From positions 86,056,005-86,120,004 of the forward strand of contig CM035165.1 of the NCBI GenBank assembly GCA_020205615.1: 64,000 nt of DNA. Direction: 5' to 3'. The position numbers and the translations under genes were made by a program. The stretch comes from Panax quinquefolius. Taxonomy: Eukaryota > Streptophyta > Magnoliopsida > Apiales > Araliaceae. Below are positions 11,826 through 21,748 of the stretch, piece by piece; the first letter of the stretch is position 1; every line of letters starts with the position of its first letter. The notes beneath the pieces are model-generated. The model was not told the DNA's origin. It saw only the letters and a list, made by a program, of their open reading frames with translations, and ran no database searches.

Positions 11826-12880
11826 TATGAAGAAAGAAAAGTGCAAGAAGGTGCTATTCCAGAAGCAAGAATCGATGAAGAAGGAATACTTTGAGTCAAC
11901 TCCAGACTTTGTGTTCCTAACGATTCTGACTTGAAGCATAGAATCATGATGGAGGCACACAACACACCGTTTGCAATCCATCCTGGGAGTACCAAAATGT
12001 ATCATGATCTTCGACATACATTTTGGTTGAATAATATGAAGAGAGAGATCGCGAAGTTTATCTCGAGGTGTTTAACTTGTCAACGTGTAAAGGCGGAGCA
12101 TCAAGTGCCAAAGGGTCCATTGCAATCACTTGAGATTCTGAAATAGAAGTGGGAACACATTACCATGGATTTTCTCAAGGCATAAATGCGATTTGGGTTA
12201 TTGTTGATAGATTAACCAAGTCTGCTTATTTCTTGCCGATACGGGAGACTTATTCCCTTGAACGACTTGCTCGTATGTACGTAAATGAGATTATGAGATT
12301 GCATGGCATGCCAGTATCCATAGTTTCGGATTGTGACCCAAGATTCACTTCACGATTTTGGATTAGCTTGCAAAAAGCTATGGGCACGGATTTACGATTC
12401 AGTTCGGCATACCATCCTCAAACAAACGGGCAATCAGAGAGGACTATTCAAACTCTTGAAGATCTATTAAGACTTTGTGTCCTAGATTTCAAAGGGAGTT
12501 GGGATAAGTACCTACCATTGGTGGAATTCTCCTACAACAACAGTTATCAGGCAAGTATAGGTGTGGCTCTATTTGAAGCATTGTATGGACGAAAGTGTCG
12601 CTCTCCAGTATGTTGGGATGAGGTGGGAGAAGCAACGTTGTTGGGACCAGAGTTGGTACGAATGACTACAGAGAAGATCCAAACGATTCGACAAAGTATA
12701 CAAACGACACATAATCGACAAAAGAGTTATGCGATCTTCATCGAAAGGACGTGGAATTTGACATTGGGGATAATGTATTGTTACGTATTGCTCCATGGAA
12801 GGGAGTTACAAGATTCGGGAAGAGAGGAAAGCTCAATCCACGATTTATTGGTCTATTTCAGATTCTTGACCGAGTAGAAA
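11826..12880 (+). pseudogene. int: Chromovirus integrase
   Basis: The HHCC zinc-binding part is seen at 11950-12110: H-P-G-S-T-K-M-Y then C-L-T-C-Q-R-V-K. The catalytic core runs from M-D-F near 12164 through I-V-S-D-C-D-P-R-F (about 12318-12345) to N-G-Q-S-E-R-T-I-Q (about 12425-12450). The three acidic D, D, E positions are therefore all still encoded. A stop at about 12144 and a frameshift near 12180 separate the zinc part from the core. The ORF 12149-12877 covers most of the core and shifts frame near 12750. Confidence 0.9.
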
Positions 12881-13217
12881 ATGTGGCCTATAAACTCGCA
12901 TTACCTCTAAGTATGTCTCGTGTTCATAATGTTTTTCATATATCCGTATACGTAATATATGAAAGACCCAAACCACGTTATTGAAGTTAGAATCGACGAG
13001 ATAGCCAAGACTTAACGCATTTAAGAGGTACCACCAAGATCTTGGATAAAAAGGAGTATGTCCTACGCACAAAGGTCATACCACAAGTTAAAGTTTTGTG
13101 GAGGAACCATGCTATTGAGAAAATGACCTGGGAGTTGGAAACAGAAATAAAAGCGAAGTATCCTCATCTTTTCGAAACACCAGGTACGTACGTCAATTTC
13201 GAGGATGAAATTTCATA
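12751..13217 (+). pseudogene. Integrase C-terminus with chromodomain-like segment
   Basis: MEFDIGDNVLLRIAPWKGV starts the GPY/F-type integrase tail. It ends in RVHNVFHISVYV. After a stop near 12982, the sequence at about 13040-13170 encodes L-R-T-K-V-I-P-Q-V-K-V-L-W-R-N-H and M-T-W-E-L-E-T-E, the pattern of the chromodomain carried by Tekay-type chromoviruses. This domain is thought to steer integration to heterochromatin. The polypurine tract AAGGAGGGGAGG at 13217-13228 follows. Confidence 0.8.
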
Positions 13218-13229
13218 AGGAGGGGAGGT

Positions 13230-15881
13230 TGTAAGACCCCAAATTATTAATAAATGAAATTTAATTTTCTCTATTTATTATTTTGAAATAGTAAGGGTTG
13301 ATTTGATTAATGTGGTTAGTTATGGGTAAAATGCGCAAATATTTCAAATAAACAAGTGATTATAAAATATTCATTGTTGTCGGGGAATATTCGTTTGGTC
13401 ATGGAATATTCTTCCCGCTTGGGAATATTCGTATTTACGACCAAGTAGCCTTTTGTGGGCCCCATAACTTGAAAGCGATTGATGAAGAAAACGACAAGTA
13501 TAAGTTGTTTATAAATAATTCACAGAAGTTATTACCAAGTAATATCGCTGGAATACCCGGTGGTTAAAATACGAATGAATACGCGTTGTTGCACAAGAAG
13601 ACACCAGATTGCACCAATTATTGATTCTTACCTAAGAATGCACTACTCAATAATTGTTACGAAGAATTACTGCTCAATATTTTATTTTATTGATTCAATA
13701 ATTGCTACGCTGATATTTTATATTACTCGTTGTTTCAATAATTGTCACTACACAAAGATTTTTTCATTATCTGAGCAATAATTCATATTATCCTAATAAT
13801 ATTATTAGATAATATTATTGGCAATGTCTAGAAAGTTCTGTCTAAGGAGAGGTTTGGTCACCTAATTGCGCGCCAGTAAGGAGAAATCCTTATTGGAAAG
13901 CCACCTCTTTCTTGGGAACGACCTGGTTGTCATTATTGTGTGTAATATTATTTATGAATAATTAATTATTGATTTATATGATGAGGAAAATATTGATTTT
14001 ATGTGGATATAGATGGAGAAATTCTTTAATGTGACAATTGTTGAAAATTAATATTTTATCTTTTTCTGATAAAATAATTCATTTAAATATATTATTATAT
14101 TTTAATAATATAATAATGGTGATATTTTTTACAATGAATGTGGGATATATGAGTATATGAGGAGAAATAGTATTTTTGTTGCATTAAATGATTAACACAT
14201 GTTTTGTGTGTCGGTGGACCCCATTTCTTGACTAAAATTTGATTATAGCCTGTAAAATCACCCGTATATGGATTTCGGTCAATTTCTGTTTAGAATTTGG
14301 AAAAACTTTCTTCTGTAAAGTTGTAGAGAATGAAATTTCCTATGAAAAGGCATATGATTTGATTTTTTCTGATAAAAGGGCTATTTATTATGAATGATTG
14401 AAGTTCCGAAGTTCCAGAATAATTAATTTTTGGAAGTTTTAAATATTTATATTAACAAAAATATTTTTTTACATTTTGTGGGCCTCATTTGCATGTGTTA
14501 AATTGCTGAAATTAGATTCAAAGGTGTGCGTACGAATAAGTTTTGAAAATATTATTAATTTATTAAATTTTCTACTTTGGTGTTCTAAGCATTTTCCTAT
14601 AAATAGGGTGCTTAGGTTAGAATTGAAAATCACACCAGAAACAAGTTTTCTCTCTCTTTCTCTCTCTATATTATCGAGCGTATTCTTGTGAGTTTTTTTA
14701 TACTTTGAGTGTTGCTATACGGTGCAAGTTTCATTCAGCTCTATATCCAGTATTCCAGTCAGAAATACTGTCTTTTCGAGGTAAGGGATATTTTTTTTTA
14801 AAATGATATTATTTATTTCAATATCATTATGCTGGAGTATTGGTAAGATTTTTCTTGTGAAATTCTTGTCTTTTAGTGTCAGGGTTACTATTCACGTATA
14901 CGGCACCATTCACGTATACGGCACTATTCACGAATACGACACTATTCACAGAAAAATTAAATTTTCATTTTTTTGTCCAAAATATCAATTATGGATACTA
15001 GCTTTGATTGTATCCATGTTTTGATCAATCTTGAATTTTACTCCACTATGATTATTTATGAGGCATTTTTGGACATGGATAAACCGAAATACGAATCCTT
15101 AATATTTGTTATTTTATTTCACTGGATTCGTTTCCTTTAAAATATTTTTCATCATCCTCAGTCCTAAATGATGATATTACTGAATATCTTTGGCCTGTAG
15201 TGCAAAGATGAATGATTTCTGATGAATATCTTTGGCCCGTAGTGCAAAGATGAACATGTGTTTAGATGAACATGACTAATCGATGAATATCTTCGGCTCA
15301 GAGAAAAAGATGAATATTTGATTCCGTATATATGTTGATTGATGTTACATGGATAAAATATTGACGATGGACTTTTAAATTTATATATAGAAGATAGTAG
15401 ATTTTATTCTCTATTTAACTCTTCTAATGAATTATTATTTCCGCTGCGAGTATTGATTTAAAACTGGTTGTCTATTGTATTCTATTAGATTTTTCCCTGT
15501 TGAGGACTAACGATAATTTGTTCCATGTTATCTTAGTCATAATGCTCTTTACTGGGGTAGTTGAGCTCACCATTTTCCTTTTTATTCCATTTTTCTTCTC
15601 AAGAGGCGAGAATATATCGAGTACTAGTCGGGGTGTGGAATGATGATTCTAGAAGTTATTTTAGTAGTCCTCGCTATTTTGTAAAATAGTGTATCAATAA
15701 TTGTAATGAGGACTTATTTGAGTGTGGATATTGTCTAGATGACAATATTTGTATTTAAACTCACAGTTTAAGTGTTGTCGTATTTTGCACGATAGTTGTA
15801 TTAATAAAGTTGTAGTTGTTTCTGTACCATGTATTTGGCGACTCAGAATTGGTGTTTTATACCTATTTTGGAGGTGTCACA
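13230..15881 (+). repeat. Chromovirus 3' LTR (about 2652 bp)
   Basis: Starts TGTAAGACCCC after the polypurine tract and ends GGTGTCACA. It contains three GAATATTC palindromes at 13385-13392, 13404-13411 and 13423-13430, a TATA box at 14599, a minisatellite of TATTCACGTATACGGCAC at about 14886-14950, and GGCCAAAGATATTCA-type repeats (antisense form) at about 15178-15310. The same modules are present in the related LTRs 7211-9346 and 47874-61923. Confidence 0.95.
14599..14607 (+). promoter_or_regulatory. LTR TATA box
   Basis: TATAAATAG, about 1.37 kb into the LTR, followed about 40 bp later by the CACACCAGAAACAAG stretch that is shared by family members and likely lies near the transcript start. 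Confidence 0.7.
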
Positions 15882-15882
15882 T

Positions 15883-16041
15883 ATGTGGGTTGGAACCATA
15901 TGGTTATGGTTAAAAACCATATTAACCATTTTAAGATGCTTTGACTTTTAAACAAAATTTTTAAAAAATAAAATTAATATATACTATAAATAGAGAGACG
16001 GATATAAGGGGTGGAATTTAGGCTTCTTAAGTAATGCTATC
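15883..16041 (+). repeat. Left arm of an inverted repeat (partner 16612-16785)
   Basis: The stretch GGTTGGAACCATATGGTTAT onward and the later GGATATAAGGGGTGGAATTTA recur in reverse complement at 16612-16785, with a handful of substitutions and indels. Arm length is about 160-175 bp and the spacer is about 570 bp. Confidence 0.85.
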
Positions 16042-16146
16042 AGATATACATAATTACATAATATTATTTTTTTGGGTGTGGGTAGACCTGACAATATAGT
16101 TGGTTAACTATCGGGTCAAGCCATATTAACTGGAACCAAATGGGTT

Positions 16147-16610
16147 GATTATGTATACACCCCTTACCACCACCTCCACCCCACCCCACCCCCCACCCCA
16201 CCCCACCCCCCACCCCCACCCACACCCACACCCACACCCACACCCAAAAAAAAAAAAATAATATTATGTGATTATGTATACACCTCTTACCTCCACTCCA
16301 CCCCACCACACCCCCACCCCCCACCCCCACTCCCACCCCCCAAAAAATTTATATTATGTGATTATGTATACACCCCTTACCCCACCCCGACCCCCCATCC
16401 ACCCACTCCCCCACCCCACCCCACCCCACCCCCCACCCCCCCCCCCCTCCCTCCCTCCCTCTACCCCACCAAAAATAATATTATGTGATTATGTATACCT
16501 TCACCCCCACCCCCAAAAAAATAATATTATATGATTATGTACACACCACCTCACCCACCCCCCACCACACCCAAAAAAAATAAAATTATATGATTATGTA
16601 TATCTCATAG
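16147..16610 (-). repeat. C-rich variable minisatellite (G-rich on the minus strand)
   Basis: Six units each begin GATTATGTATACACC (at 16147, 16270, 16360, 16487, 16533 and 16592; the last three are degenerate) and continue into CCCCACCCC tracts of variable length, then A-runs and ATAATATTATGT. Unit length varies from about 45 to 125 bp. On the minus strand these are tracts of G3-G8 suited to G-quadruplex folding. Confidence 0.9.
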
Positions 16611-16869
16611 CATTACTTAAGGAGCCTAAATTCCACCCCTTATATCCGTCACTCTATCTATAGTATATATTAATTTCATTTTTTAAAATTTTTATTTAAA
16701 AGTCAAAACATCTTAAAATGGATAATATGATTAATATGGTTTTTAACCATAACCATATGGTTCCAACCTACATAACCCATATTAAAAACGGTTAATATGG
16801 TTTTAGTTCTTAAATGGAACCATAACCATATTTTGAAAACCAACCCATAACCATATTTTGCCAGGCCTA

Positions 16870-17325
16870 TGCGGAATTGGGGGTTCGGGTGGGGTGGGGG
16901 ATGGGCATGGGGGGGGGGGGGTAGGGTGGGGGTAATGGGTGTATACATAATCACATAATATTATTTTTTTGAGGGGTGGGGTTGGGGGAGAAGGGGTCTA
17001 TACATAATCACATACTATTTTTTTTGGTGGGATGGGGTGGGGGGATGGGGTGGGGGGGTGGGGGTGGTCGGGTGTGGGGGTGGAGGTGAGAGTGGGGGTA
17101 AGGGATGTATACATAATCACATAATATTATTTTTTTGGGGGTGGGTGGGGTGGGGGGTAAGGGGTGTATACATAATCATATAATATTATTTTTTTGGGTG
17201 TGGGTGGGGGGTAGGGGTGGTGGTAAGGGATGTATACATAATCACATAATACTATTTTTTTTGGGGGTGAGAGTGAGAGTGGGGGGTGGGGTGGGGTGGT
17301 GTGGGGTGGGGGGGTAAGGGTGCAT
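16870..17325 (+). repeat. G-rich variable minisatellite
   Basis: Units of TGTATACATAATCACATAAT plus ATTATTTTTTTGGG and then long G tracts start at about 16940, 16999, 17107, 17165 and 17231. One run at about 16909-16921 is thirteen G. This is the same unit as the array at 16147-16610 but in the opposite orientation. Confidence 0.9.
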
Positions 17326-17335
17326 TCCCACCTTT

Positions 17336-18146
17336 AGTTTTAATCTTAGAACTCCAAGAAACCATAGCAGCACCTTATGTTCTTGTCCCTGGATCTGAAC
17401 CCATATCAGAAAATGGAAATTTTCCATTACTCAATTTATGCACTTTGAAATATTCCTGCTTTGGTTGACAAGTCATAGATCGACACAAATCGAACTCGAA
17501 GTTTACACTCTTAGCTCCATGCCTAGTCCAAGCTGAACCTAAACCAAAGACGAGATTACTTTCACACCGGGAGTAAATTGGTGTCAAGGCAGAAACAAAC
17601 AGAAACCATATATTGCAAGCACATGAATCAGATACAACAAAGAATTAATTACTTAGTGCATACAACAATTAAGCCATGTAACTGAGAAACATAAATGTCA
17701 TATAAAAAAGGATATTATACATTATTGGCAATCATCAAACCCATTGGAGAGACAGAGAATCAGTTACCAATGAGCATATCTCGTGTGTGAGTTACTATAA
17801 GCATTACATTGAAAACCAAAAGAATTTTGACCAAGTTTGCACTTAATGAGAAAGATGTGACCATATAGAGTTGCAGTAGAGAAATCACGTATTTGTAATG
17901 TTGCAACTACCAGGACAAATAAGGGGCTCTGGCAGAAAGTTATCGAGGGTGTAGCAAAATGATAACTTTTAACTACAAACTAATAGAACCATTCGTAGTA
18001 CTGATATAATGGACAAAGTGAATTCCGAAGCTGTGATGCTCATTGTATAGTGATATAGCTACGAAAATCAAGATTTAAGTTTATGACTAAAACAATTAAC
18101 TCATGTAACAAAGAAACAGAAACACAATATTGAAGCTTGATGAAAC
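17336..18146. other. Unassigned stretch with an unrecognised minus-strand ORF fragment
   Basis: Base composition is less biased than the neighbours. A minus-strand frame of about 70 codons (17587 to 17375) encodes FGLGSAWTRHGAKSVNFEFD and C-R-S-M-T-C-Q-P-K-Q, which I do not recognise; it could be an exon or transposon remnant or a chance ORF. From 17600 to 18146 I see no gene, LTR end or tandem repeat. Confidence 0.3.
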
Positions 18147-18405
18147 TGTTGGAGTATTTCTCGTTGGTTTAGGTTCACTTCCTATCGTGTTGAATAATTC
18201 CTCCTTAGCTTGAGGGACAAGATTGTTTTTCTGTTTAATGTAGTCATGATCCACGATTATAGGACTTGTAAAGTCGTGGGTTGTTATTTCCCTTTCTATC
18301 TTAGTGTAAGGCTATTTATTAGTCATATTTGTTGTTGAATAAGACAACAATTCTTGAAGTCAATTAGTATTCACAAAGCTCTCTGTTTTCCCTTTGGTAC
18401 CAACA
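18147..18405 (+). repeat. copia-3 LTR, left (259 bp)
   Basis: Starts TGTTGGAGTATTTCTCG and ends GGTACCAACA, followed by a PBS. It matches 19701-19972 closely. Confidence 0.9.
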
Positions 18406-18408
18406 TCA

Positions 18409-18419
18409 GGTATCAGAGC
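18409..18419 (+). other. copia-3 primer binding site
   Basis: GGTATCAGAGC, complementary to the 3' end of initiator tRNA-Met, lies three bases after the LTR end. Confidence 0.8.
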
Positions 18420-18490
18420 TTGCAATTCTAATCAAACATGGGGCCTAATCAAATCTGGTAATCCTGGTACTAGAGTGAAGAAACACATAT

Positions 18491-18945
18491 ATGACATCCG
18501 AGAGTAGTTTCGTGCAACCTGTCGTTCCAAGGTTTGATGGTCACTCCGACCATTGGAGTATGCAAATGGAGAATTTTCTCCGTTCCAAAAATATTGGAAC
18601 CTGGTGGAGATGGGAATCACTGTTGTAGCAGAAGGAACAGATCTCAGTGAGTCACAGAAGAATGCCATTGATGAGCAGAAGTTGAAAGATCTAAAGGCTA
18701 AGAACTATTTGTTCCAAGCCCTTGATCGCTCGATACTGGAGACCATTTTGAAGAAGGATATTACAAAGGATATATAGGATTCTTTGAAACAAAAGTTTCA
18801 AGGAACAACACGTGTGAAACGTGCTCAACTGCAGGCTCTTCGTAGAGAGTTTGAAGTACTGCACATGAAGGCCGGAGAATCAGTGAATGACTACTTTGGA
18901 AGAACTCTCATTATAGCAAACAAGATGAGAATTCTTGCTTTGTAG
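18491..18945 (+). pseudogene. gag: copia-3 gag N-terminal part
   Basis: From ATG 18491 the frame gives MTSESSFVQPVVPRFDGHSD then H-W-S-M-Q-M-E-N-F-L-R, the typical start of a DUF4219/UBN2-type copia gag. A small indel near 18590 shifts the frame. The continuation (EGTDLSESQKNAIDEQKLKD and F-Q-A-L-D-R-S-I-L-E-T-I) is in the second frame, with a stop at 18774-18776. It ends in N-K-M-R-I at about 18939, where inverted integrase sequence begins. Confidence 0.85.
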
Positions 18946-19290
18946 AACTTAAACGTGGCAAACGCTTCTGACTTCTCCATCAAGAAGTAGACCTAATTTT
19001 TTCTGCTGAAATCATCAATAAATGTGATGAGATATTGTTTCTTGCTGTTTGATGACGGGTTGATCGGTCCACATATGTCAGCGTGCACTAGCTGAAGAAT
19101 GTTGGAGGCTTTCCACGTGCTTTCATTTGGAAATGGATCACGGTGCTGCATTCCTACCAAGGAATTTTCACACAATTTTGGAGAGGCTCTAAACTGAGGT
19201 AACCCCTTCACCATATTCTTTCCTCGGAGCACTTTGAGTCCATTCCAACTAAGATGCCCATATCGACAATGCCAAAGGTTTGCTTGATAT
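18940..19290 (-). pseudogene. int: Inverted copia-3 integrase fragment
   Basis: On the minus strand this encodes W-H-C-R-Y-G-H-L-S-W-N-G-L-K-V (zinc-binding part), ILQLVHADICGPINPSSNSK, F-I-D-D-F-S-R-K and then the M-E-K-S-E-A-F-A-T-F-K-F-Y segment. The same protein segment is found on the + strand at 20740-21000 plus 26055-26110. It is an inversion inside the element and not a separate gene. Confidence 0.85.
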
Positions 19291-19660
19291 GTGGTTAGTG
19301 AGGAGAAACATTCGTGTTCCTTCGATGAGTTCATAGCAACAGCATCAAGTGCATGCCAAGTCATGTGGTTAAGAAGAATTCTGAGAAGTCTCAAACAAGT
19401 GCAAAGCAGTCCAACGGTGGTGTACTGTGAAAATGTCTCAGCGATCAAACTCTTGAAGAACCCCGTAATGCATGGTCGTAGCAATCACATAGATATAAGA
19501 TTTCATTTCCTTTGAGATCTTATCAGAAATGGATCAGTGGAGCTAATCTAATGTTTTACACAAGAGCAAGCTGCGGATATTCTAACAAAACCTTTGAACC
19601 TTGATGTATTTCTGAATATGCGAGGGTTACTGAGTGTGTGTGAATATCTAGGTGTAAACT
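19288..19660 (+). pseudogene. pol: copia-3 RNase H C-terminal part
   Basis: The + strand encodes E-F-I-A-T-A-S-S-A-C-Q-V-M-W-L-R-R-I-L, V-Y-C-E-N-V-S-A-I-K-L-L-K-N-P-V and, after a stop at about 19513, E-Q-A-A-D-I-L-T-K-P-L. These are the standard C-terminal motifs of copia RNase H. RT is absent between the integrase and RNase H pieces. A polypurine tract (AAAGGAGGATGATGAAA, from about 19683) precedes the LTR. Confidence 0.85.
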
Positions 19661-19700
19661 AAATGTCAGTGGCATTCAGTTTAAAGGAGGATGATGAAAC

Positions 19701-19972
19701 TGTTGGAGTATTCTGTTGGAGTTTTTCTCGTTAGTTTAGGTTCACTTCCTATCGTGTTGAATAATTCCTCCTTAGCTTGAGGGACAAGATTGTTTTTTTG
19801 TTTAATGTAGTCATGCTCCACAATTATAGGACCTGTAAAGTCGTGGGTTGTTATTTCCCTTTCCATCTTAGTGTAAGGCTATTTATTAGTCATATTAGTT
19901 GTTGAATAATATAACAATTCCTGAAGTCAATTAGTATTCACCAAGCTCTCTGTTTTCCCTTTGGTACCAACA
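19701..19972 (+). repeat. copia-3 LTR, right (272 bp)
   Basis: Same ends as 18147-18405. It differs mainly by a 14 bp duplication near the start (TGTTGGAGTATTC then TGTTGGAG again). It joins directly to gag sequence at 19973 with no shared 5 bp duplication at the outer junctions, which argues for rearrangement and against simple insertion. Confidence 0.9.
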
Positions 19973-20511
19973 TTGTCTATAGACCAACTCCAAAGTAGTC
20001 TTTTGGTGCATGAACAAAGGATCAGCAGGCATGTTGTAGACAAACAAGCCCTTCAAGTCACTCATGGATCCCAACAAGGAGGAAGAGGTGAGCAAGGAGG
20101 AAGAGGAGGAGGTCGAGGCACCTACCGAGGAAGAGGAAGAGGAAGGGGCGGGTCTGAGTTTGACAAATCTACCATAGAGTGCTACAATTGTCATGAGTTA
20201 GGTCATTTTCAATGGGAATGTCCTAAGAAAGCCAAGGAACAAACAACACATTATGTAGAAGCAAAAGAGGAGATGTTGTTGATGGCTCTTATGGACTTGA
20301 AAGAGGTTGCATTTGAGCACATTTGGTTTCTTGATTTGGGTTGTAGTAATCACATGTGTGGCAACAAAGATGTGTTTTGTTATCTTGACAGCAGCTTTAG
20401 AGAATCAGTGAAGCTGGGCAACGATTTGAGGATTACGGTACAAGGTAAGGGTAAGGTTAAAATTGAGGTGAATGGGATTGTGCTTATGATCACGAAGTAT
20501 TTTACGTACTA
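19973..20511 (+). pseudogene. gag: copia-3 gag C-terminus (zinc knuckle) and protease
   Basis: The frame encodes S-I-D-Q-L-Q-S-S-L-L-V-H-E-Q-R, a Gly/Arg-rich run (about 20080-20160) and a CCHC knuckle, CYNCHELGHFQWEC, at 20180-20221. The protease site reads F-L-D-L-G-C-S-N-H-M at about 20327-20356, where D-S-G is expected, so the catalytic triplet is changed. The frame ends with a stop at 20510-20512. Confidence 0.85.
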
Positions 20512-21000
20512 GATTTGAAGGATAATTTGTTGAGCATCGGTCAGTTGCTAGAAAAGGGGATGACAGTGATAATCCAACATGGAAAATGCAAAATATTTCA
20601 TTATGAGAAAGGTTTGATCATGGAAATCGAGATAACACATAACAGGATGTTTGCTGTGCTTGCTCGTTACTCACCGAAGGAAAAAAATATGTTTCTCCTC
20701 ACTGACCACAGATCAAACAAACCTTTGGCATTGTCGATATAGGCATCTCAGTTGGAATGGACTTAAAGTGTTCTAACGAAAGAACATGGTGAGGGGGTTA
20801 CCTCAGTTTAGAGCCTATCCAAAAGAGTGTGTGAAAACTACTTGGTAGGAAGGAAACACCGTGATCCATTTCCAAACGAAAGCACGTGGAGAGCCTCCAA
20901 CATTCTTCAGCTGGTGCACACTGACATATGTGGACCGATCAACCCGTCATCAAATAGTAAGAAACGGTATCTCATCACATTTATTGATGATTTCAGTAGA
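20512..21000 (+). pseudogene. int: copia-3 integrase, N-terminal part (interrupted)
   Basis: The pre-integrase segment N-L-L-S-I-G-Q-L-L-E-K-G-M (from about 20525) continues to L-L-T-D-H-R, then frameshifts. Residues H-R-D-P-F-P-N-E-S-T-W, ILQLVHTDICGPINPSSNSK and F-I-D-D-F-S-R-K (20850-21003) follow. The coding sequence stops at the AAAAC target site where the solo LTR 21006-26049 is inserted and resumes at 26050. Confidence 0.85.
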
Positions 21001-21397
21001 AAAACTATTATGTACCTTAAAGGAAATTATATATATTTATATGAACTTATCTTATAGAAAATAATTTGTCAAGGCTAGTACTTGGTACTATGTCCTTAAG
21101 ATAATTATGCCCTTCGTATGGTGCTTATAGTTGATAGCACTTGTCTCCCATGATACAATGACATCGTATACTTTAGCAGCACTACAAAAAGTATACTCTA
21201 CGTGTGACGCCCCCAAAATTAGGTATACATCACCCATTCTGAGTCGCCAGATACATGGTACAAAATTTAAATACAACTTCATTTATATTAATCGTTGAGT
21301 CGTCAGATAGAATACTTATCACCACGCTTAATCGTGAGTTTTAGTACAAATGTATGTAACTCTCATGGTGCCTCGACCACAACCTTACAATGGTACT

Positions 21398-21748
21398 TTA
21401 CATAAAAGTATAGTCAAAGACTGTTTTAGAAACTAAAATCTTTGGGAAGTGCTCAAGGAAACCTTCATACATAGGAGGCCATGCGTCTAGGTTATAATAG
21501 ATATCATATGGCCATAGAATTATCCTTGGTTGACCCAATAGACCCCAAAGAAAAACGAGAAAATTACTTTCATCTTCTTTCCAATGGTGAGTCTTCTCTT
21601 GACATATAACTATCTCCACTGTCTCCAAGTGAATATTATATTTTAAATCAACTCCAAGATCATATAGGTAGTGCCCGTAAATATACTCAGCAAGTGGATG
21701 CGCACAACCCTGTCTTATGATAACACAAGGTTGTATGTCATTAGACAT
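21398..21748 (-). CDS. Conserved 116-codon ORF of unknown function inside solo LTR A
   Basis: From ATG 21748 the frame starts MSNDIQPCVIIRQGC, passes E-T-V-E-I-V-I-C-Q-E-K-T-H-H-W-K-E-D and L-W-G-L-L-G-Q-P-R-I-I-L-W-P-Y-D-I, and ends F-D-Y-T-F-M before a stop. I do not recognise the family and see no signal peptide, membrane segment or zinc motif. The same ORF, same length and without indels, is at 43018-43368 in LTR copy B. By manual alignment the two differ at about 11 coding positions, roughly six silent, giving five amino acid changes in 116. A neighbouring ORF in the same LTRs has about 12 changes in 77. It lies in the U5 side of the LTR and is absent from copy C. It could be a captured host fragment or chance. 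Confidence 0.4.
   Translation of the reverse strand: MSNDIQPCVIIRQGCAHPLAEYIYGHYLYDLGVDLKYNIHLETVEIVICQEKTHHWKEDESNFLVFLWGLLGQPRIILWPYDIYYNLDAWPPMYEGFLEHFPKILVSKTVFDYTFM

Larger units (their letters stand above)
9347..15881 (+). mobile_element. Ty3/gypsy chromovirus (Tekay-like), gag end to 3' LTR
   Basis: Domain order on the + strand is gag zinc knuckles, protease, RT, RNase H, integrase, chromodomain-like end, polypurine tract, 3' LTR. This is the gypsy chromovirus order, and the chromodomain region plus TGTAAGACCCC LTR start suggest the Tekay/Del lineage. The 5' LTR and most of gag lie left of the window, beyond the minus-strand gypsy insertion that interrupts gag at 9346/9347. RT and protease are mutated, so the copy is dead. 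Confidence 0.9.
15882..17335. mobile_element. hAT-like non-autonomous elements, one nested in another, with G/C-rich arrays
   Basis: A 787 bp unit at 16083-16869 is bounded by TAGACCTGACAATAT on the left and, on the other strand, TAGGCCTGGCAAAATAT on the right, a terminal inverted repeat of hAT type. It appears to sit inside a second, oppositely oriented copy: the sequence 15883-16082 is the inverted copy of 16612-16790, and the G-rich array of that outer copy resumes after 16869. No clear 8 bp target duplication is visible at the junctions. There is no transposase. The left end of the outer copy is cut by the chromovirus LTR. Confidence 0.55.

Noticed and set aside
16064..16534. Proline/histidine-rich and glycine-rich ORFs on both strands
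   Set aside because: Products of the C/G-rich minisatellite with no recognisable domain; length variation is that of the repeat.
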